Source: Paenibacillus sp. 19GGS1-52
GTDB taxonomy: Bacteria > Bacillota > Bacilli > Paenibacillales > Paenibacillaceae
Length of the DNA: 64,000 nt
Direction of reading: 5' to 3'
Assembly (NCBI RefSeq): GCF_022369515.1
Contig: NZ_CP059724.1
Coordinates: 5,332,001 to 5,396,000 of the forward strand
Shown: positions 1 through 9,840 of the stretch, piece after piece
Position numbering within the stretch: the first letter of the stretch is position 1
How the letters are laid out: each line of letters begins with the position of its first letter
The notes under the pieces: model-generated
Database searches by the model: none
What the model was told of the DNA's origin: nothing
The model's input: only the letters and a program-made list of their open reading frames with translations
Made by a program: the position numbers and the translations under genes

Positions 1-21
1 TACGGGAAATCGCTGACTCAT

Positions 22-3000
22 CTACAACACCGGCTGCATCGTAATTGCGAACGAACGCTTCACTGCCTTCAGCAGATAAGATTCCAGCGTTGGCGCATAA
101 CCGCAGCTATGATTACCGATCCCGCTCTGGGCAGCATCCAGCTTCACAATCGTGCGGTCCAGCCGCTTCAGCTTATGCACATGGGTAGCCGTGGACATAT
201 CCTGTGTTGAATAATGATGAGCGCTTATATCAAATAGGACCTCACTTGTAAACATCAGCCCATTCCCCTGCCTATCACTGAGCACTGCCCAGCGGGTATC
301 CGTTTTGTTGCCATTTTCCTGCGGCTTGATGTAGGGAACAAATTGCTCCTGTACCAAACCGCTGTAAATGCCCAGCTTCCCGCTCTCCTTGCGGTCGGAG
401 TAGCACTCATGAGGCCCACGTCCGAACCAAGACATCGTTGTGAAATTATCCGGCATGGCCAGCTCCACTCCAAAGCGCGGCAATGGCGGCAGCTCCTTCA
501 GTGGTTCGAAATCAATTTGCATATGGATAGTTCCGGTAACTGACAGAGTGTAGATTATTGTTGAACGGCACACCAACGTTGCTCCCCTTGCACCCATCAT
601 TTGATGGACCGAGATACGGCAGCCCTTAGCGCCCAAATCCTGAACAGATACTTCCCTTACATCTGAACAAAGACGATCGTAGCCTGCTTTTACCCACTCT
701 TTGGCCAGATGAACATCATTATCCACGGGAGCGCGCCATAAATTCACTATCGGACCGGAAGCCAACAGGCTAACACCCTTATGCTCCCACTCTGCCAGCT
801 TTCCTGACTCTTTATTAAAAATCACCCAAAAGTCTCTCCCTCTCACGCTAATCTCCGTTCGGGATTCCTCCACTTGTAAGCGAGATTCAGTGGGCTCGGT
901 GAGTTCTGTGAGTTCTGTGAGTTCTGTGAGTTCTGTGAGTTCGACCATTTGGACAGGCTCGGAAGCTCCAGCGTTCCCCAGCAGCAGATCCGCCCAGGCC
1001 ACTTCATGCCCAGCCTCCGCCCAGAGTGTAGCGCTGCGCAAAGTGAACGTGACACGCAGCCAAAATTCACCTTTTCCGTTCAGCGTAGTCTCATTAAGCG
1101 GGATCAAGACCTGCTCAAACTCCCCGGCTAGAGTGTGAAGCACGGGCAACTCTCCCGTGTCTACAATTATACCGTCCCTAAACAACTGCCATACCCCGCG
1201 CAGATGGGCCAGAGTAAGGAAATCATAGCGGTTATGGATCTCCAGGATGCTTCTCGCCTTGTCTATCCACTTGATCTTGAGCGGCTCAATCACTTTCTTA
1301 TATTCCAGTAGCGCTGCCTTCGGCGTGCTGTGGGGAAACAACAGACCATCGAGACAGAAGGTCCCGCCATGCGGCTCCTCACCGAAATCCCCACCATAGG
1401 CATACCCTCCTTCTTCCTCTTCCCTCCCCTTCGTTTGTTTCGTTTGCTTCGTCTTCTCCTCGTCCTTGGTTCCCTTCTTGTGCCCTTCTTCCCATCTGAG
1501 AATGGCCAGATCTCTCCACTCCCAGATCAGTCCTCCCAGCAACCGCGGATAGGTATAAATCGCCTCCCAATATTCGTGCAGATTGCCTGTCGAGTTACCC
1601 ATTGCGTGGCCGAACTCGCACATCAAATAGGGGCGGGGGTCTTGCTTCTGACCTTCCGCGATCAGCATCTCTACAGAGGGGTACATCGAGCTGACGAGAT
1701 CTACGATTTCGGCATCATAAGCCCGTTCATAATGTACTGGACGGGTCGGATCAGCCGAACGCACCCACTCGGCCATGGCGTCATGATTCGGCCCATAGCC
1801 GGATTCATTGCCGAGGGACCAGACGATTATGCTAGGATGGTTCTTATCCCGCTCCACCATCCGTCGGGCGCGGTCAATATAGGCTTCGCGCCAATCAGGA
1901 TGCTTGGACAGGAAGCTCTCAGCCGCCCCGCGTGCAAAGCCGGGAATCTCCTGATTCACCTTCTCACCGGTCAGCGCGAAGCCATGCGTTTCCAGATCGG
2001 CCTCATCGATCACATATAAGCCGTAGCGGTCACAGAGATCCAGCCAGCGGCTGTCGTTTGGATAATGCGCGAGGCGGACCGTGTTGATATTATGCTGTTT
2101 CATCAAGACAATATCCCGCTCCATGTCCTCCACCGCAATTACGAAACCAGTCCTAGCATCGAATTCGTTCCGGTTCACCCCTTTGATGATCACCGGCTGA
2201 CCGTTAACCAGCATCCGGCCTTCGGCGATGACAAGATCACGAAAGCCTACGGCGATCCTATACACCTCTTGCACCTTCTTCTCACTGTCATACATTGTCA
2301 ACAATAAGGAGTACAAATACGGAGTTTCTGCTGTCCATAGATTAGGTGCGTAGACCGTCCATTGGATTACAATGTTGATCTCCCGCTGCGGTTCTGGCTG
2401 CAAGGCTTGTTCATCCTCCTCCGCAAAAACAATCTCGCCAGCCTCGTCCAATAAGTCAGCCCGAAGATAATATGACTTCTCCAGTTGTCTGCCCCTGTTC
2501 GCCACACTTATAGTGGTCTCCAATACCCCTACGGTGTAGTTCTCCAGCAGCACCGTCTTCACTGCAGCATCTCTTATACCAACCATCGGACGAGCCATTA
2601 GATAGACATCACGAAAAATCCCACTGAGCCGCCACTTGTCCTGACTCTCCAGATAACTGCCCGAGCACCATTGATAGACCTCAACGGCTAATAGATTCGT
2701 TCCCGGCTGCAGCAGATCCGTCACTCTGAATTCAGAGGGATAGTGACTTCCCTCGCTGTAGCCCACAAGCTGTCCGTTCACCCATACCTGAAACGCAGAA
2801 TCTACACCTTCAAATACCAGAGTAATATCCTTGCCCACCCATTTCTCATTCCTCTGAAACTCTGTCCAGTAGCAGCCAGTTGGATTCAGATGAGGGATAT
2901 GCGGCGGATCTACGGGAAAAGGATACGGGCAGCTGCTATAATGCGGCTGTCCATATCCGTGCAGCTGCCAGTTGGCGGGGACCGCTATCCGGTCCCATTG

Positions 3001-3234
3001 TGCAGCAGCGAAATCCGGCTGCTGGAAGCCCTGCGGCACACTGCCAGGTGCTGGCGCATAATAGAAGCTCCACTCTCCGTTCAACAATTGATAGAAGGGC
3101 GATTGCTCTCTTTTGCCGATGATAGCGCTTTCTATATTCTCAAACGGAATCATATCGGCCCGCGGCAACTCGCGGTTGATTCCCAGTATACTTAAATCTT
3201 CCCATACAGGAAGCGACTCTGCCCTGATTGTCAT
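22..3234 (-). CDS. Beta-galactosidase, glycoside hydrolase family 2 (LacZ-like, about 1070 aa)
   Basis: A large GH2 enzyme expected to hydrolyse terminal beta-galactosides in the cytoplasm; no signal peptide is seen. The N-terminal sugar-binding domain is followed by an immunoglobulin-like domain and a TIM barrel. The barrel carries the acid/base Glu in SLGNESGYG (about residue 477) and the nucleophile Glu in YLMCEFGHAMGN (about residue 540). The C-terminal beta-sandwich is LacZ-like. An ATG lies 21 bases further upstream at 3255, but a GGAGGAG ribosome site sits between it and the ATG at 3234, so I prefer 3234. Two low-complexity inserts are odd: a Lys/Glu/Thr-rich linker just after the catalytic domain (DNA about 1410-1480) and an ELT tandem repeat (DNA 898-945). 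The family call is firm; the natural substrate is inferred. Confidence 0.93.
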   Translation of the reverse strand: MTIRAESLPVWEDLSILGINRELPRADMIPFENIESAIIGKREQSPFYQLLNGEWSFYYAPAPGSVPQGFQQPDFAAAQWDRIAVPANWQLHGYGQPHYSSCPYPFPVDPPHIPHLNPTGCYWTEFQRNEKWVGKDITLVFEGVDSAFQVWVNGQLVGYSEGSHYPSEFRVTDLLQPGTNLLAVEVYQWCSGSYLESQDKWRLSGIFRDVYLMARPMVGIRDAAVKTVLLENYTVGVLETTISVANRGRQLEKSYYLRADLLDEAGEIVFAEEDEQALQPEPQREINIVIQWTVYAPNLWTAETPYLYSLLLTMYDSEKKVQEVYRIAVGFRDLVIAEGRMLVNGQPVIIKGVNRNEFDARTGFVIAVEDMERDIVLMKQHNINTVRLAHYPNDSRWLDLCDRYGLYVIDEADLETHGFALTGEKVNQEIPGFARGAAESFLSKHPDWREAYIDRARRMVERDKNHPSIIVWSLGNESGYGPNHDAMAEWVRSADPTRPVHYERAYDAEIVDLVSSMYPSVEMLIAEGQKQDPRPYLMCEFGHAMGNSTGNLHEYWEAIYTYPRLLGGLIWEWRDLAILRWEEGHKKGTKDEEKTKQTKQTKGREEEEGGYAYGGDFGEEPHGGTFCLDGLLFPHSTPKAALLEYKKVIEPLKIKWIDKARSILEIHNRYDFLTLAHLRGVWQLFRDGIIVDTGELPVLHTLAGEFEQVLIPLNETTLNGKGEFWLRVTFTLRSATLWAEAGHEVAWADLLLGNAGASEPVQMVELTELTELTELTELTEPTESRLQVEESRTEISVRGRDFWVIFNKESGKLAEWEHKGVSLLASGPIVNLWRAPVDNDVHLAKEWVKAGYDRLCSDVREVSVQDLGAKGCRISVHQMMGARGATLVCRSTIIYTLSVTGTIHMQIDFEPLKELPPLPRFGVELAMPDNFTTMSWFGRGPHECYSDRKESGKLGIYSGLVQEQFVPYIKPQENGNKTDTRWAVLSDRQGNGLMFTSEVLFDISAHHYSTQDMSTATHVHKLKRLDRTIVKLDAAQSGIGNHSCGYAPTLESYLLKAVKRSFAITMQPVL
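898..945. repeat. 9-bp tandem repeat inside the GH2 gene
   Basis: About five head-to-tail copies of a GTGAGTTCT unit, in frame with the beta-galactosidase. On the coding strand they give a repeated Glu-Leu-Thr tripeptide. The 9-base period keeps the frame, so copy-number change would lengthen or shorten a linker without breaking the gene. Confidence 0.85.
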
Positions 3235-3370
3235 TTCACTACTCTCCTCCGCCAAAATGAACTAAAGACACAGTGTGCCTTATTGTTAATCATAGTTAAG
3301 AAGGGCAGCTAGCGACATTTATAAAACCGACTCCTTTTGTTGAAAAAACCTTTGTAGAGGTCAGACAAAA

Positions 3371-3409
3371 AAACTAGCAAGCCCCCACTGACCGGAGACT
3401 TGCTAGTTT
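3371..3409 (-). terminator. Intrinsic terminator after the GH3 gene
   Basis: An 11-bp perfect inverted repeat (AAACTAGCAAG and its complement) is followed on the minus strand by a run of seven T. It lies about 45 bases after the GH3 stop, separating that gene from the beta-galactosidase downstream. Confidence 0.85.
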
Positions 3410-3451
3410 CACTAACTTTTGAAATGAAGAAGTTTCTCTTAACTCCCCATC

Positions 3452-6277
3452 TTAATTCTTAAACTGAAAGCGACTAAGCAGAACTTCGCCTGTAAAGACC
3501 AGATAGACATTGGTGGTCGCGGCATTAATAGTAGCTTCAGCCACCACGCTTGCCCACTTCTGCACTCCACCCGAGGGTACGCTCACTGTTCCCGCCAATT
3601 CCCCTGCAGGACTCTCCGTTCTGATCTCGATGCTGCCGCCCTTAACCGAGGATACCAATGCCTCAAATCCTACTGCACCTTTATCCAAAAGCACATCATT
3701 GAACGCAATCCAAGCGCCTTCCTTAACCGGATGGATGGAAGCTCCGCCTGCCTTGCACTCATCTAGATATACGCCTTCATAATCATCGTAGTTCTCCGCT
3801 GGAGTACTGACATACAGATTGCGGGCAGGAATGGTCTCACCATGAACGCTTACCTTCTCGGTAAGCTGAATATCCGCCGAGGAACGGCCCACCAAGATGG
3901 CATATTCTCCATTCTCGACACAATATTGCTCACGGGTGACATCCCAGAATGCTAGCTCAGCCACCGGCAATGCGAATTCAATCGTCTGTGACTGACCCGC
4001 AGCAATATGGACTTTCTCAAAGCCCTTCAGCTGCTTGATCGGACGTTTGACCCGGGAGGCTAAGGCTTGAACATACAACTGAACAACCTCGTCACCATCG
4101 ACGGCTCCGGTATTCTCAACCTGAACGGAAATATTCAGGGTTCCATCCTGCTCCAGTTCCTTAGAACTTAAGTGCAGGCTGCTGTATGACAGCTGTGCGT
4201 AACTCAGCCCGTGGCCGAAGGGATACAGCGGCTCGCCGTCAAAGTACATATAGGTTCTTTTACCCTTGATAATATCGTAATCCAAAAGATCTGGCAGCTG
4301 CTCCACAGAACGGTACCAGGTCATATTCAGTTTACCGGATGGGCTGTAGTCTCCGAACAACACATCGGCCACTGCATTGCCCAGCTCTTGTCCGCTATGC
4401 GAGGTATATAATACCGCCGGAATATGCTCGTCGATCCACGAGGAGGAGATTGGATAACTGCCGACGATAACTACAACCGTATTAGGGTTAGCTGTATAAA
4501 CGGCTTTGACCAAGTTCTCCTGCTCCTCCGGCAGTACAATATCCGGTCTGTCGATCTCCTCTTTGCCATTTATCAAAGGATGGTTACCCACGAATACCAC
4601 GGCCACTTCAGCAGCCTTCGCCGCTTCAACTGCAGCTTGCAGACCATCAACAACAATGTTCTTGTTAAAAGAATGAGCACCCACAGCAGCATCCGGATCA
4701 GCAACCTGAAGTGTGCCATTGTCTGGATTGATGGAGATTAATTTGTCATTCCAAGTCCGCAGAGTTACAGCACCCTCCGCGTCCGACACCAGATTAAAGG
4801 TTTCCTTCACATACCAGCCATAAATTTCATCCGCCGATACCGTAAGCGTCTCCGCTTCACTCAGTGTTACATATTGTCCCCGACTGGTGGACTGTAACGT
4901 ATGACTAGCCCACCCCCAAGCCGTATGGCGCAACAATTCTCCATGCTCCAGCGTATCACTTAGCACGGCCAACCTTCCATCCTCACCGGTAATCCCTAAT
5001 ACTTTGCCGTCTGCTGCCGAAGTCAGAATAATTTGGTCTGCCCCACTCGCAAAAGCAACCTGCTTGCCAGGCAGCTTCTTGATCACACCCTGCAAGGGGG
5101 TCACTCCGTAAGCCAATGTTCCAGAATACCAATCTCTGAAAGCTTCATCGCCCAAGGGTCCGATAACCGCTACCTTAGACAGTTTACTTTTGCTAAGTGG
5201 CAAGGTCTCATTTTCATTTTTCAGCATAACGATAGACTCTTTCGCCGCCGCAAGCGAGAGCTTGGTATGCTCTTTACTGAGTACAACAGAATCATCAATT
5301 CCGGCATAAGGATTCAATTCCTCAGGATCAAATTCACCTAGACGGAAGCGGACTCTGAAGGTATTCGCTAGCGCACGATCCAAATCCGCTTCATTCAGCA
5401 GCCCTTGGTCCAATGCTTCGTGGATCACTTTGATGGTCTCGTCCGTCTCCTCGGTCACACTGTCGATCCCGTTCTTAATGGATTCCGCCATCGATTGGGC
5501 AAACGACTCGTAATACTTGTGATCCTTAACAATCCCGAACAGATCTCCTGCATCACTGACGATAAATCCATCCATTTCCCATTCGCCTTTGACAATATCC
5601 ATTACCGCCGGATGGAGAATAACGGGTACCCCGTTCACCGAGTTATAAGCGGTCATCATAGATTGAGCGCCACCCTCAAGAAATGCAGGCTTAAAGGCTT
5701 CCAGATAATACTCTCTCATATTGCGTGGATCAATGCTGGATGAGCCAACTCCGCGATCAATCTCATTGTTATTGCCCAGAAAATGCTTAAGCGTTGCTAC
5801 CGCTTTCAAATACACAGGGTGATCACCTTGTATGCCTTGCACCAATGAGGTACTCAAGCGGCCGGTCAGCTCCGGGTCTTCACCATAAGCTTCTTCTGTT
5901 CTGCCCCAGCGTGGATCACGTTCCATATCGACCGTTGGCGCCCATAACGTCAGGCCGTTTACCGTTGGGTTCTTCTTATAAAAGGCTCTGGCCTCATCTC
6001 CGATGGCCGCCCCGATTTCTTTCAGCAGCTCTGGATTCCAGGTGCAAGCTAGTCCGCTTGGCTGCGGAAAAGAAGTAGCTTTACCTAGCCAGGAAATCCC
6101 ATGCGCTGCTTCTGTGCCATGCTTGTAGCCACCAACACCCAACCGTTCTATGGCAGCTTGATACTGAGGCATCAGGCTTACTTTTTCAGCAAGAGTTAAT
6201 CTGGAGAGCAAATCCTGTACTCGTTCATTAAGGGGTACATCAATTTGTTGAAATGGATATGTAGCAGTTGACTTCAT
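3452..6277 (-). CDS. Beta-glucosidase-type glycoside hydrolase family 3 protein (941 aa)
   Basis: GH3 enzyme with an N-terminal TIM-like domain holding the KHF motif (about residues 164-166) and the nucleophile Asp in VSDAGD (about residue 242). The C-terminal alpha/beta domain is interrupted by an insertion at about 420-540, and a fibronectin-III-like domain follows (about 690-780). The last 130 residues look like a carbohydrate-binding module of the CBM6 type. No signal peptide is visible, so it probably acts inside the cell on imported beta-linked oligosaccharides. The start is supported by AAGGAGCG upstream. It lies upstream of the GH2 gene on the same strand, but a terminator separates them, so shared transcription is doubtful. 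Exact glycosidic specificity cannot be read from the sequence. Confidence 0.92.
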   Translation of the reverse strand: MKSTATYPFQQIDVPLNERVQDLLSRLTLAEKVSLMPQYQAAIERLGVGGYKHGTEAAHGISWLGKATSFPQPSGLACTWNPELLKEIGAAIGDEARAFYKKNPTVNGLTLWAPTVDMERDPRWGRTEEAYGEDPELTGRLSTSLVQGIQGDHPVYLKAVATLKHFLGNNNEIDRGVGSSSIDPRNMREYYLEAFKPAFLEGGAQSMMTAYNSVNGVPVILHPAVMDIVKGEWEMDGFIVSDAGDLFGIVKDHKYYESFAQSMAESIKNGIDSVTEETDETIKVIHEALDQGLLNEADLDRALANTFRVRFRLGEFDPEELNPYAGIDDSVVLSKEHTKLSLAAAKESIVMLKNENETLPLSKSKLSKVAVIGPLGDEAFRDWYSGTLAYGVTPLQGVIKKLPGKQVAFASGADQIILTSAADGKVLGITGEDGRLAVLSDTLEHGELLRHTAWGWASHTLQSTSRGQYVTLSEAETLTVSADEIYGWYVKETFNLVSDAEGAVTLRTWNDKLISINPDNGTLQVADPDAAVGAHSFNKNIVVDGLQAAVEAAKAAEVAVVFVGNHPLINGKEEIDRPDIVLPEEQENLVKAVYTANPNTVVVIVGSYPISSSWIDEHIPAVLYTSHSGQELGNAVADVLFGDYSPSGKLNMTWYRSVEQLPDLLDYDIIKGKRTYMYFDGEPLYPFGHGLSYAQLSYSSLHLSSKELEQDGTLNISVQVENTGAVDGDEVVQLYVQALASRVKRPIKQLKGFEKVHIAAGQSQTIEFALPVAELAFWDVTREQYCVENGEYAILVGRSSADIQLTEKVSVHGETIPARNLYVSTPAENYDDYEGVYLDECKAGGASIHPVKEGAWIAFNDVLLDKGAVGFEALVSSVKGGSIEIRTESPAGELAGTVSVPSGGVQKWASVVAEATINAATTNVYLVFTGEVLLSRFQFKN

Positions 6278-6412
6278 CTACAATCGCTCCTTCGGTCTAT
6301 TTGATAGCGGTTTCATTAATCATAAAAGATTAGCGCTGCCAAGTACACCTGCACAATTGAAATAAAAATCAGGTCATAATTAGAGATTCTTATTGGCTAA
6401 AGCTTTAATGTA

Positions 6413-8914
6413 TTAGCTTCGGCCAATGTTCACCTCATTATAAAATTTATTGAAATCCTCTATATTCAAAGGCTTGGAGAAAAGAAATCCCTGCCCTTCC
6501 GTACACCCTAACTCTAGCAGCGCTGCCTGCTGTATTTCGGACTCAATGCCTTCGGCAATAATATTCATCTCCATACTTTGGGCTAAGCGAATAATAGTTG
6601 TCAGTATTTTGTAATCGATATGATTTGTATCTGTCTCATTAATAAATGAGCGGTCAATCTTCATCGTGTCAATGGGAAGTTTCTTAAGATAACTTAGCGA
6701 GGAATAACCCGTCCCAAAATCATCCATTGAAATGATGAAACCCAATTGCTTAAGTTGACTTAATATTACGAGACCGTCATCCGCTCTTTCCATAATACTT
6801 TCAGTGACTTCCAACTCCAAATCATGAGGGTTCACACCGGTCTCTTCCAGAATACGTGTAATCGTTGAGATTAAGTTCTTATCATAGAACTGCCGTTTGG
6901 ACAGATTAATGGAAAGAGGCAACAACAATTCAAATTGTCTTTCCCATTGTTTCAGTTGTTTGCAGGCTTCATGAAGAACCCATTCTCCTATGGACACAAT
7001 AAGACCTGTCTCTTCGGCGATGGGGATAAATTCGACTGGGGAAATAATCCCTCTTTCTGAATGGTTCCAGCGGCTCAAAGCCTCCACTCCTGTAATTCTG
7101 CCTGTAGTCAAATTATATTTGGGTTGAAAATAAAGCTCTAGTTCATTTCGTTCAATGGCGTAACTTAGAGCGTTCTCAAGAATGCGTTTATGGTTAAGGA
7201 TCTCGTTCATATCTGAGGTGAAGAATTGGTATAGATTTCTGCCCTTTTCTTTGGAAAAGTACATCGCTGTATCAGCATTCTTAATTAGCATTCCTAAATC
7301 CTCGCCATCGAGTGGATACATGCTAATCCCGATACTCAACGTGAGGGTGATTTCCTCCACCTTATTGACAATAGAATGTGAGAATACACTAACAATCCTT
7401 TGGGCTATTTCAGCAACTTCTTCTTTCGTAATTTTCACCAGGATGATCGTAAATTCATCACCACCAATTCTTGAAACCATGCCTCTTGTACCCACAATTC
7501 TTAATAGCCTATCTGCTGTATTGATCAGTAGGGTATCACCAACATCATGTCCTAGGGTATCATTCACAAATTTAAAGCGGTCCAAATCAAGAAACAAGAC
7601 GGCAATACTCTCTTGATTATGCTGAGCATGAATAATGGCATTCGATAGACGTTCTCTAAAAAGCCTGCGATTGGGCAACCCTGTTAACATGTCATGCAAA
7701 GCATTATATTTCAATTGTTCTTCGTAGCGTTTACGCTCAATCATGTCACGAAATACAAGAACAACGCCGATCACCTTGTCATTACTATCCGTAATGGGTG
7801 CAGCACTATCATCTATTGGAATCTCTACGCCATTTTTATTAATTAGAAGGGTATTGATATCAATCCCCACGCTCTTGCCTTGACGAAGGGCATTATATAT
7901 AGGATTTTCTACTCGCTCTCTGGTATATTCATTAATGAGCATGAACAAATCAGAAATATCAAGGCCTTCCGCATCTTCGAAACTCCAGCCTGTAATAGCC
8001 TTGGCAACCGGATTTAAAAAGGTCACTTTTCCCCATTGATCCGTCGTAATGATTCCGTCACCAATACAATTCAGCGTCGTGGACAGTAATTCTTCACGAT
8101 CACGATGCAATTCTTCATTCCGCTTCTGATCTGTAATATCTGTGCGAATGGCAATATATTGAATGGGTTCTCCTTCTGTTACGAAGGGAACAATCGTTGT
8201 TGTCACCCAATAGTAGTTGCCATCTTTCGCCTTATTCTTAACATCCCCTCGCCAGATATTCCCTTGAGCAATGGTCTGCCACATCTCGCGGAAAAATGAC
8301 TTAGGATGATACCCGGAATTAATGACTCGATGAGTCTGCCCAATCAATTCTTCTCGTGAGTATTTAGAAATCTCACAGAATCGATCATTCACATAAGTAA
8401 TGACTCCTCTTCCATCTGTTTTGGCTACGATCGTTGATTCATCCAAGGCATATTGGATATCAGACAGCTCTTTTAGAGTCTGTTTTAATTCTCCCTCCAC
8501 TTGCTTGCGTTCAGTAATATCAGAGCGAATGGCAATATATTGAAAAGGTTTGCCATTTCTCAGAGAAGGAATAATTGTCGTATCTACCCAATAGTACTCG
8601 CCATTCTTAGTCTTATTCTTAACTTCCCCTTGCCAGATGTTTCCTTGCGCAATAGTTTGCCACATCTCTTGGAAAAATTCCCCAGGATGATACCCAGAGT
8701 TAATAATTCGATGAGTTTTACCGATCAACTCTTCTTTGGTATATTTGGAAATGGCACAGAATTTATCGTTGACATAGGTAATTACACCTTTAGCATCCGT
8801 TTTGGCTACGATTGAGGATTCATCTAATGCATAAATAATATCATCAAGTTCAAAAAGAGTTCGTTCCAACTTTCCATCTACATTTTGACTATCGTTGTCA
8901 GAATACATGTTCAT
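6413..8914 (-). CDS. PAS-PAS-PAS-GGDEF-EAL cyclic-di-GMP signalling protein
   Basis: An 833-residue cytoplasmic signalling protein with no membrane segments. Two closely similar PAS domains (about 25-140 and 150-270), a third PAS (about 275-395), a GGDEF domain with an intact RIGGDEF motif, and a C-terminal EAL domain containing GVEALSRW are seen in that order. The first two PAS domains resemble each other strongly (ALDES, AKTD, TYVND and NSGYHP motifs recur), so they arose by internal duplication. No RxxD inhibitory site precedes GGDEF. Both cyclase and phosphodiesterase activities are possible; which dominates is unknown. A GAGGAG site supports the start. A decayed relative lies just upstream (9020-9157). 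Confidence 0.93.
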   Translation of the reverse strand: MNMYSDNDSQNVDGKLERTLFELDDIIYALDESSIVAKTDAKGVITYVNDKFCAISKYTKEELIGKTHRIINSGYHPGEFFQEMWQTIAQGNIWQGEVKNKTKNGEYYWVDTTIIPSLRNGKPFQYIAIRSDITERKQVEGELKQTLKELSDIQYALDESTIVAKTDGRGVITYVNDRFCEISKYSREELIGQTHRVINSGYHPKSFFREMWQTIAQGNIWRGDVKNKAKDGNYYWVTTTIVPFVTEGEPIQYIAIRTDITDQKRNEELHRDREELLSTTLNCIGDGIITTDQWGKVTFLNPVAKAITGWSFEDAEGLDISDLFMLINEYTRERVENPIYNALRQGKSVGIDINTLLINKNGVEIPIDDSAAPITDSNDKVIGVVLVFRDMIERKRYEEQLKYNALHDMLTGLPNRRLFRERLSNAIIHAQHNQESIAVLFLDLDRFKFVNDTLGHDVGDTLLINTADRLLRIVGTRGMVSRIGGDEFTIILVKITKEEVAEIAQRIVSVFSHSIVNKVEEITLTLSIGISMYPLDGEDLGMLIKNADTAMYFSKEKGRNLYQFFTSDMNEILNHKRILENALSYAIERNELELYFQPKYNLTTGRITGVEALSRWNHSERGIISPVEFIPIAEETGLIVSIGEWVLHEACKQLKQWERQFELLLPLSINLSKRQFYDKNLISTITRILEETGVNPHDLELEVTESIMERADDGLVILSQLKQLGFIISMDDFGTGYSSLSYLKKLPIDTMKIDRSFINETDTNHIDYKILTTIIRLAQSMEMNIIAEGIESEIQQAALLELGCTEGQGFLFSKPLNIEDFNKFYNEVNIGRS

Positions 8915-9019
8915 TATATTGGCTCCTCATATGAATACATGTGTTCTAAATCCCCTTGATTTTAACATATTAAATTTTAAATATACAGGCGAATTATACA
9001 TGAATGGTCTCTCTAAATT

Positions 9020-9157
9020 AAAATTTCTTGAATTCTTTTTCATTTAAAGGTTTAGAGAAGAACTATCTCTGTCCTTTCGTACATCCCAACTGAAAATGGA
9101 CCGGAAAATTCTACGATAGCTGATTCATCCAAGGCATTTTGAACATCCAATAGCTAT
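9020..9157 (-). pseudogene. Relic of a second PAS...EAL protein with a large internal deletion
   Basis: In one frame the minus strand reads LLDVQNALDESAIVE, matching the start of the PAS domains of the neighbouring gene. After a frameshift it reads QLGCTKGQR, a stop, and FFSKPLNEKEFKKF, matching the extreme C-terminus of its EAL domain. Everything between (over 600 codons in the paralogue) is missing. This shows a former tandem duplicate collapsed to its ends. No function is expected. Confidence 0.8.
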
Positions 9158-9186
9158 GTAGGGTCACAATCAAGTATTCAATTAAG

Positions 9187-9546
9187 TTATATTCTGAACT
9201 TATTCAAATTCTTTATTACAGCTTCACTTTTGTATGGCTTTACAATAAATCCTTTGGCACCATTCATTATTGCCTTCTGCACAGCCAATTCCTGTCCTAA
9301 TGCAGAAATCATGATTACAACAGGGGAATAATCCATTTTATTGATCTCCAGCATACATTCAATCCCGTCCATTTCAGGCATAGTTATGTCAAGAGTGACG
9401 ATATCCGGCCTCAGTTCTTGAATTTTCCCCAGAGCCTCTTTTCCATTTTCAGCTTCCCCAACTACCTCGAAGCCATTACTCTCCAGCAACAGCTTAAGAT
9501 GTGATCTTATAAAAGCAGCATCATCCACAATCAATACTTTAGTCAT
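9187..9546 (-). CDS. CheY-like single-domain response regulator (119 aa)
   Basis: A stand-alone receiver domain with the acidic pair DD at residues 8-9, the phospho-acceptor Asp in VTLDITMPEMDG (about residue 54), the conserved Ser/Thr region SALGQ and the Lys in VKPYK (about residue 104). There is no output domain, as in CheY, so it would signal by protein-protein contact. An AAGGAGG site lies just before the ATG. It follows a decayed PAS/EAL gene and no kinase or chemotaxis gene is next to it, so its partner is unknown. Confidence 0.9.
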   Translation of the reverse strand: MTKVLIVDDAAFIRSHLKLLLESNGFEVVGEAENGKEALGKIQELRPDIVTLDITMPEMDGIECMLEINKMDYSPVVIMISALGQELAVQKAIMNGAKGFIVKPYKSEAVIKNLNKFRI

Positions 9547-9792
9547 ATGAATCCTCCTTCAAAAATTTCAGCTTGAAATCAGTTTTAATATTAATATAGT
9601 TTATCCCCTCATTATGAGAGCGTCTAGGTCTTATTTCCTATCACCTTAACTTCCTATTTTCGACAAACCTTTCAAGACTCCACTAGGAGCAGATTCCTAC
9701 AAAATTGCAAGATTAAAGGGCTAAACAAAATTATTCCTCTCCTCGATTTAACCTCAGACTTCGCGAATGCGACCCTCTGTGCATGCAAACAA

Positions 9793-9826
9793 CAAAAAAG
9801 GCCCCGGACATTTTCCCGGAAACCTA
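9793..9826 (-). terminator. Probable terminator after the V4R gene
   Basis: On the minus strand an AGG..CCGG / CCGGGGCCT stem with a short A-rich loop is followed by six T. It lies just past the V4R-domain stop codon, closing the cupin/V4R operon. Confidence 0.65.
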
Positions 9827-9840
9827 TATTTTTATAGAAC

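Noticed and set aside
1330..2019. Long open frame of 229 codons opposite the beta-galactosidase
   Set aside because: It lies wholly antisense to a clear GH2 gene, has no domain character and no ribosome site; it follows from the codon bias of the real gene.
2743..3195. 150-codon plus-strand frame
   Set aside because: Antisense shadow of the N-terminal sugar-binding domain of the GH2 enzyme.
22..6277. Single transcription unit for the GH3 and GH2 glycosidases
   Set aside because: A strong terminator with seven T lies between them; the genes may be co-regulated but need not be co-transcribed.
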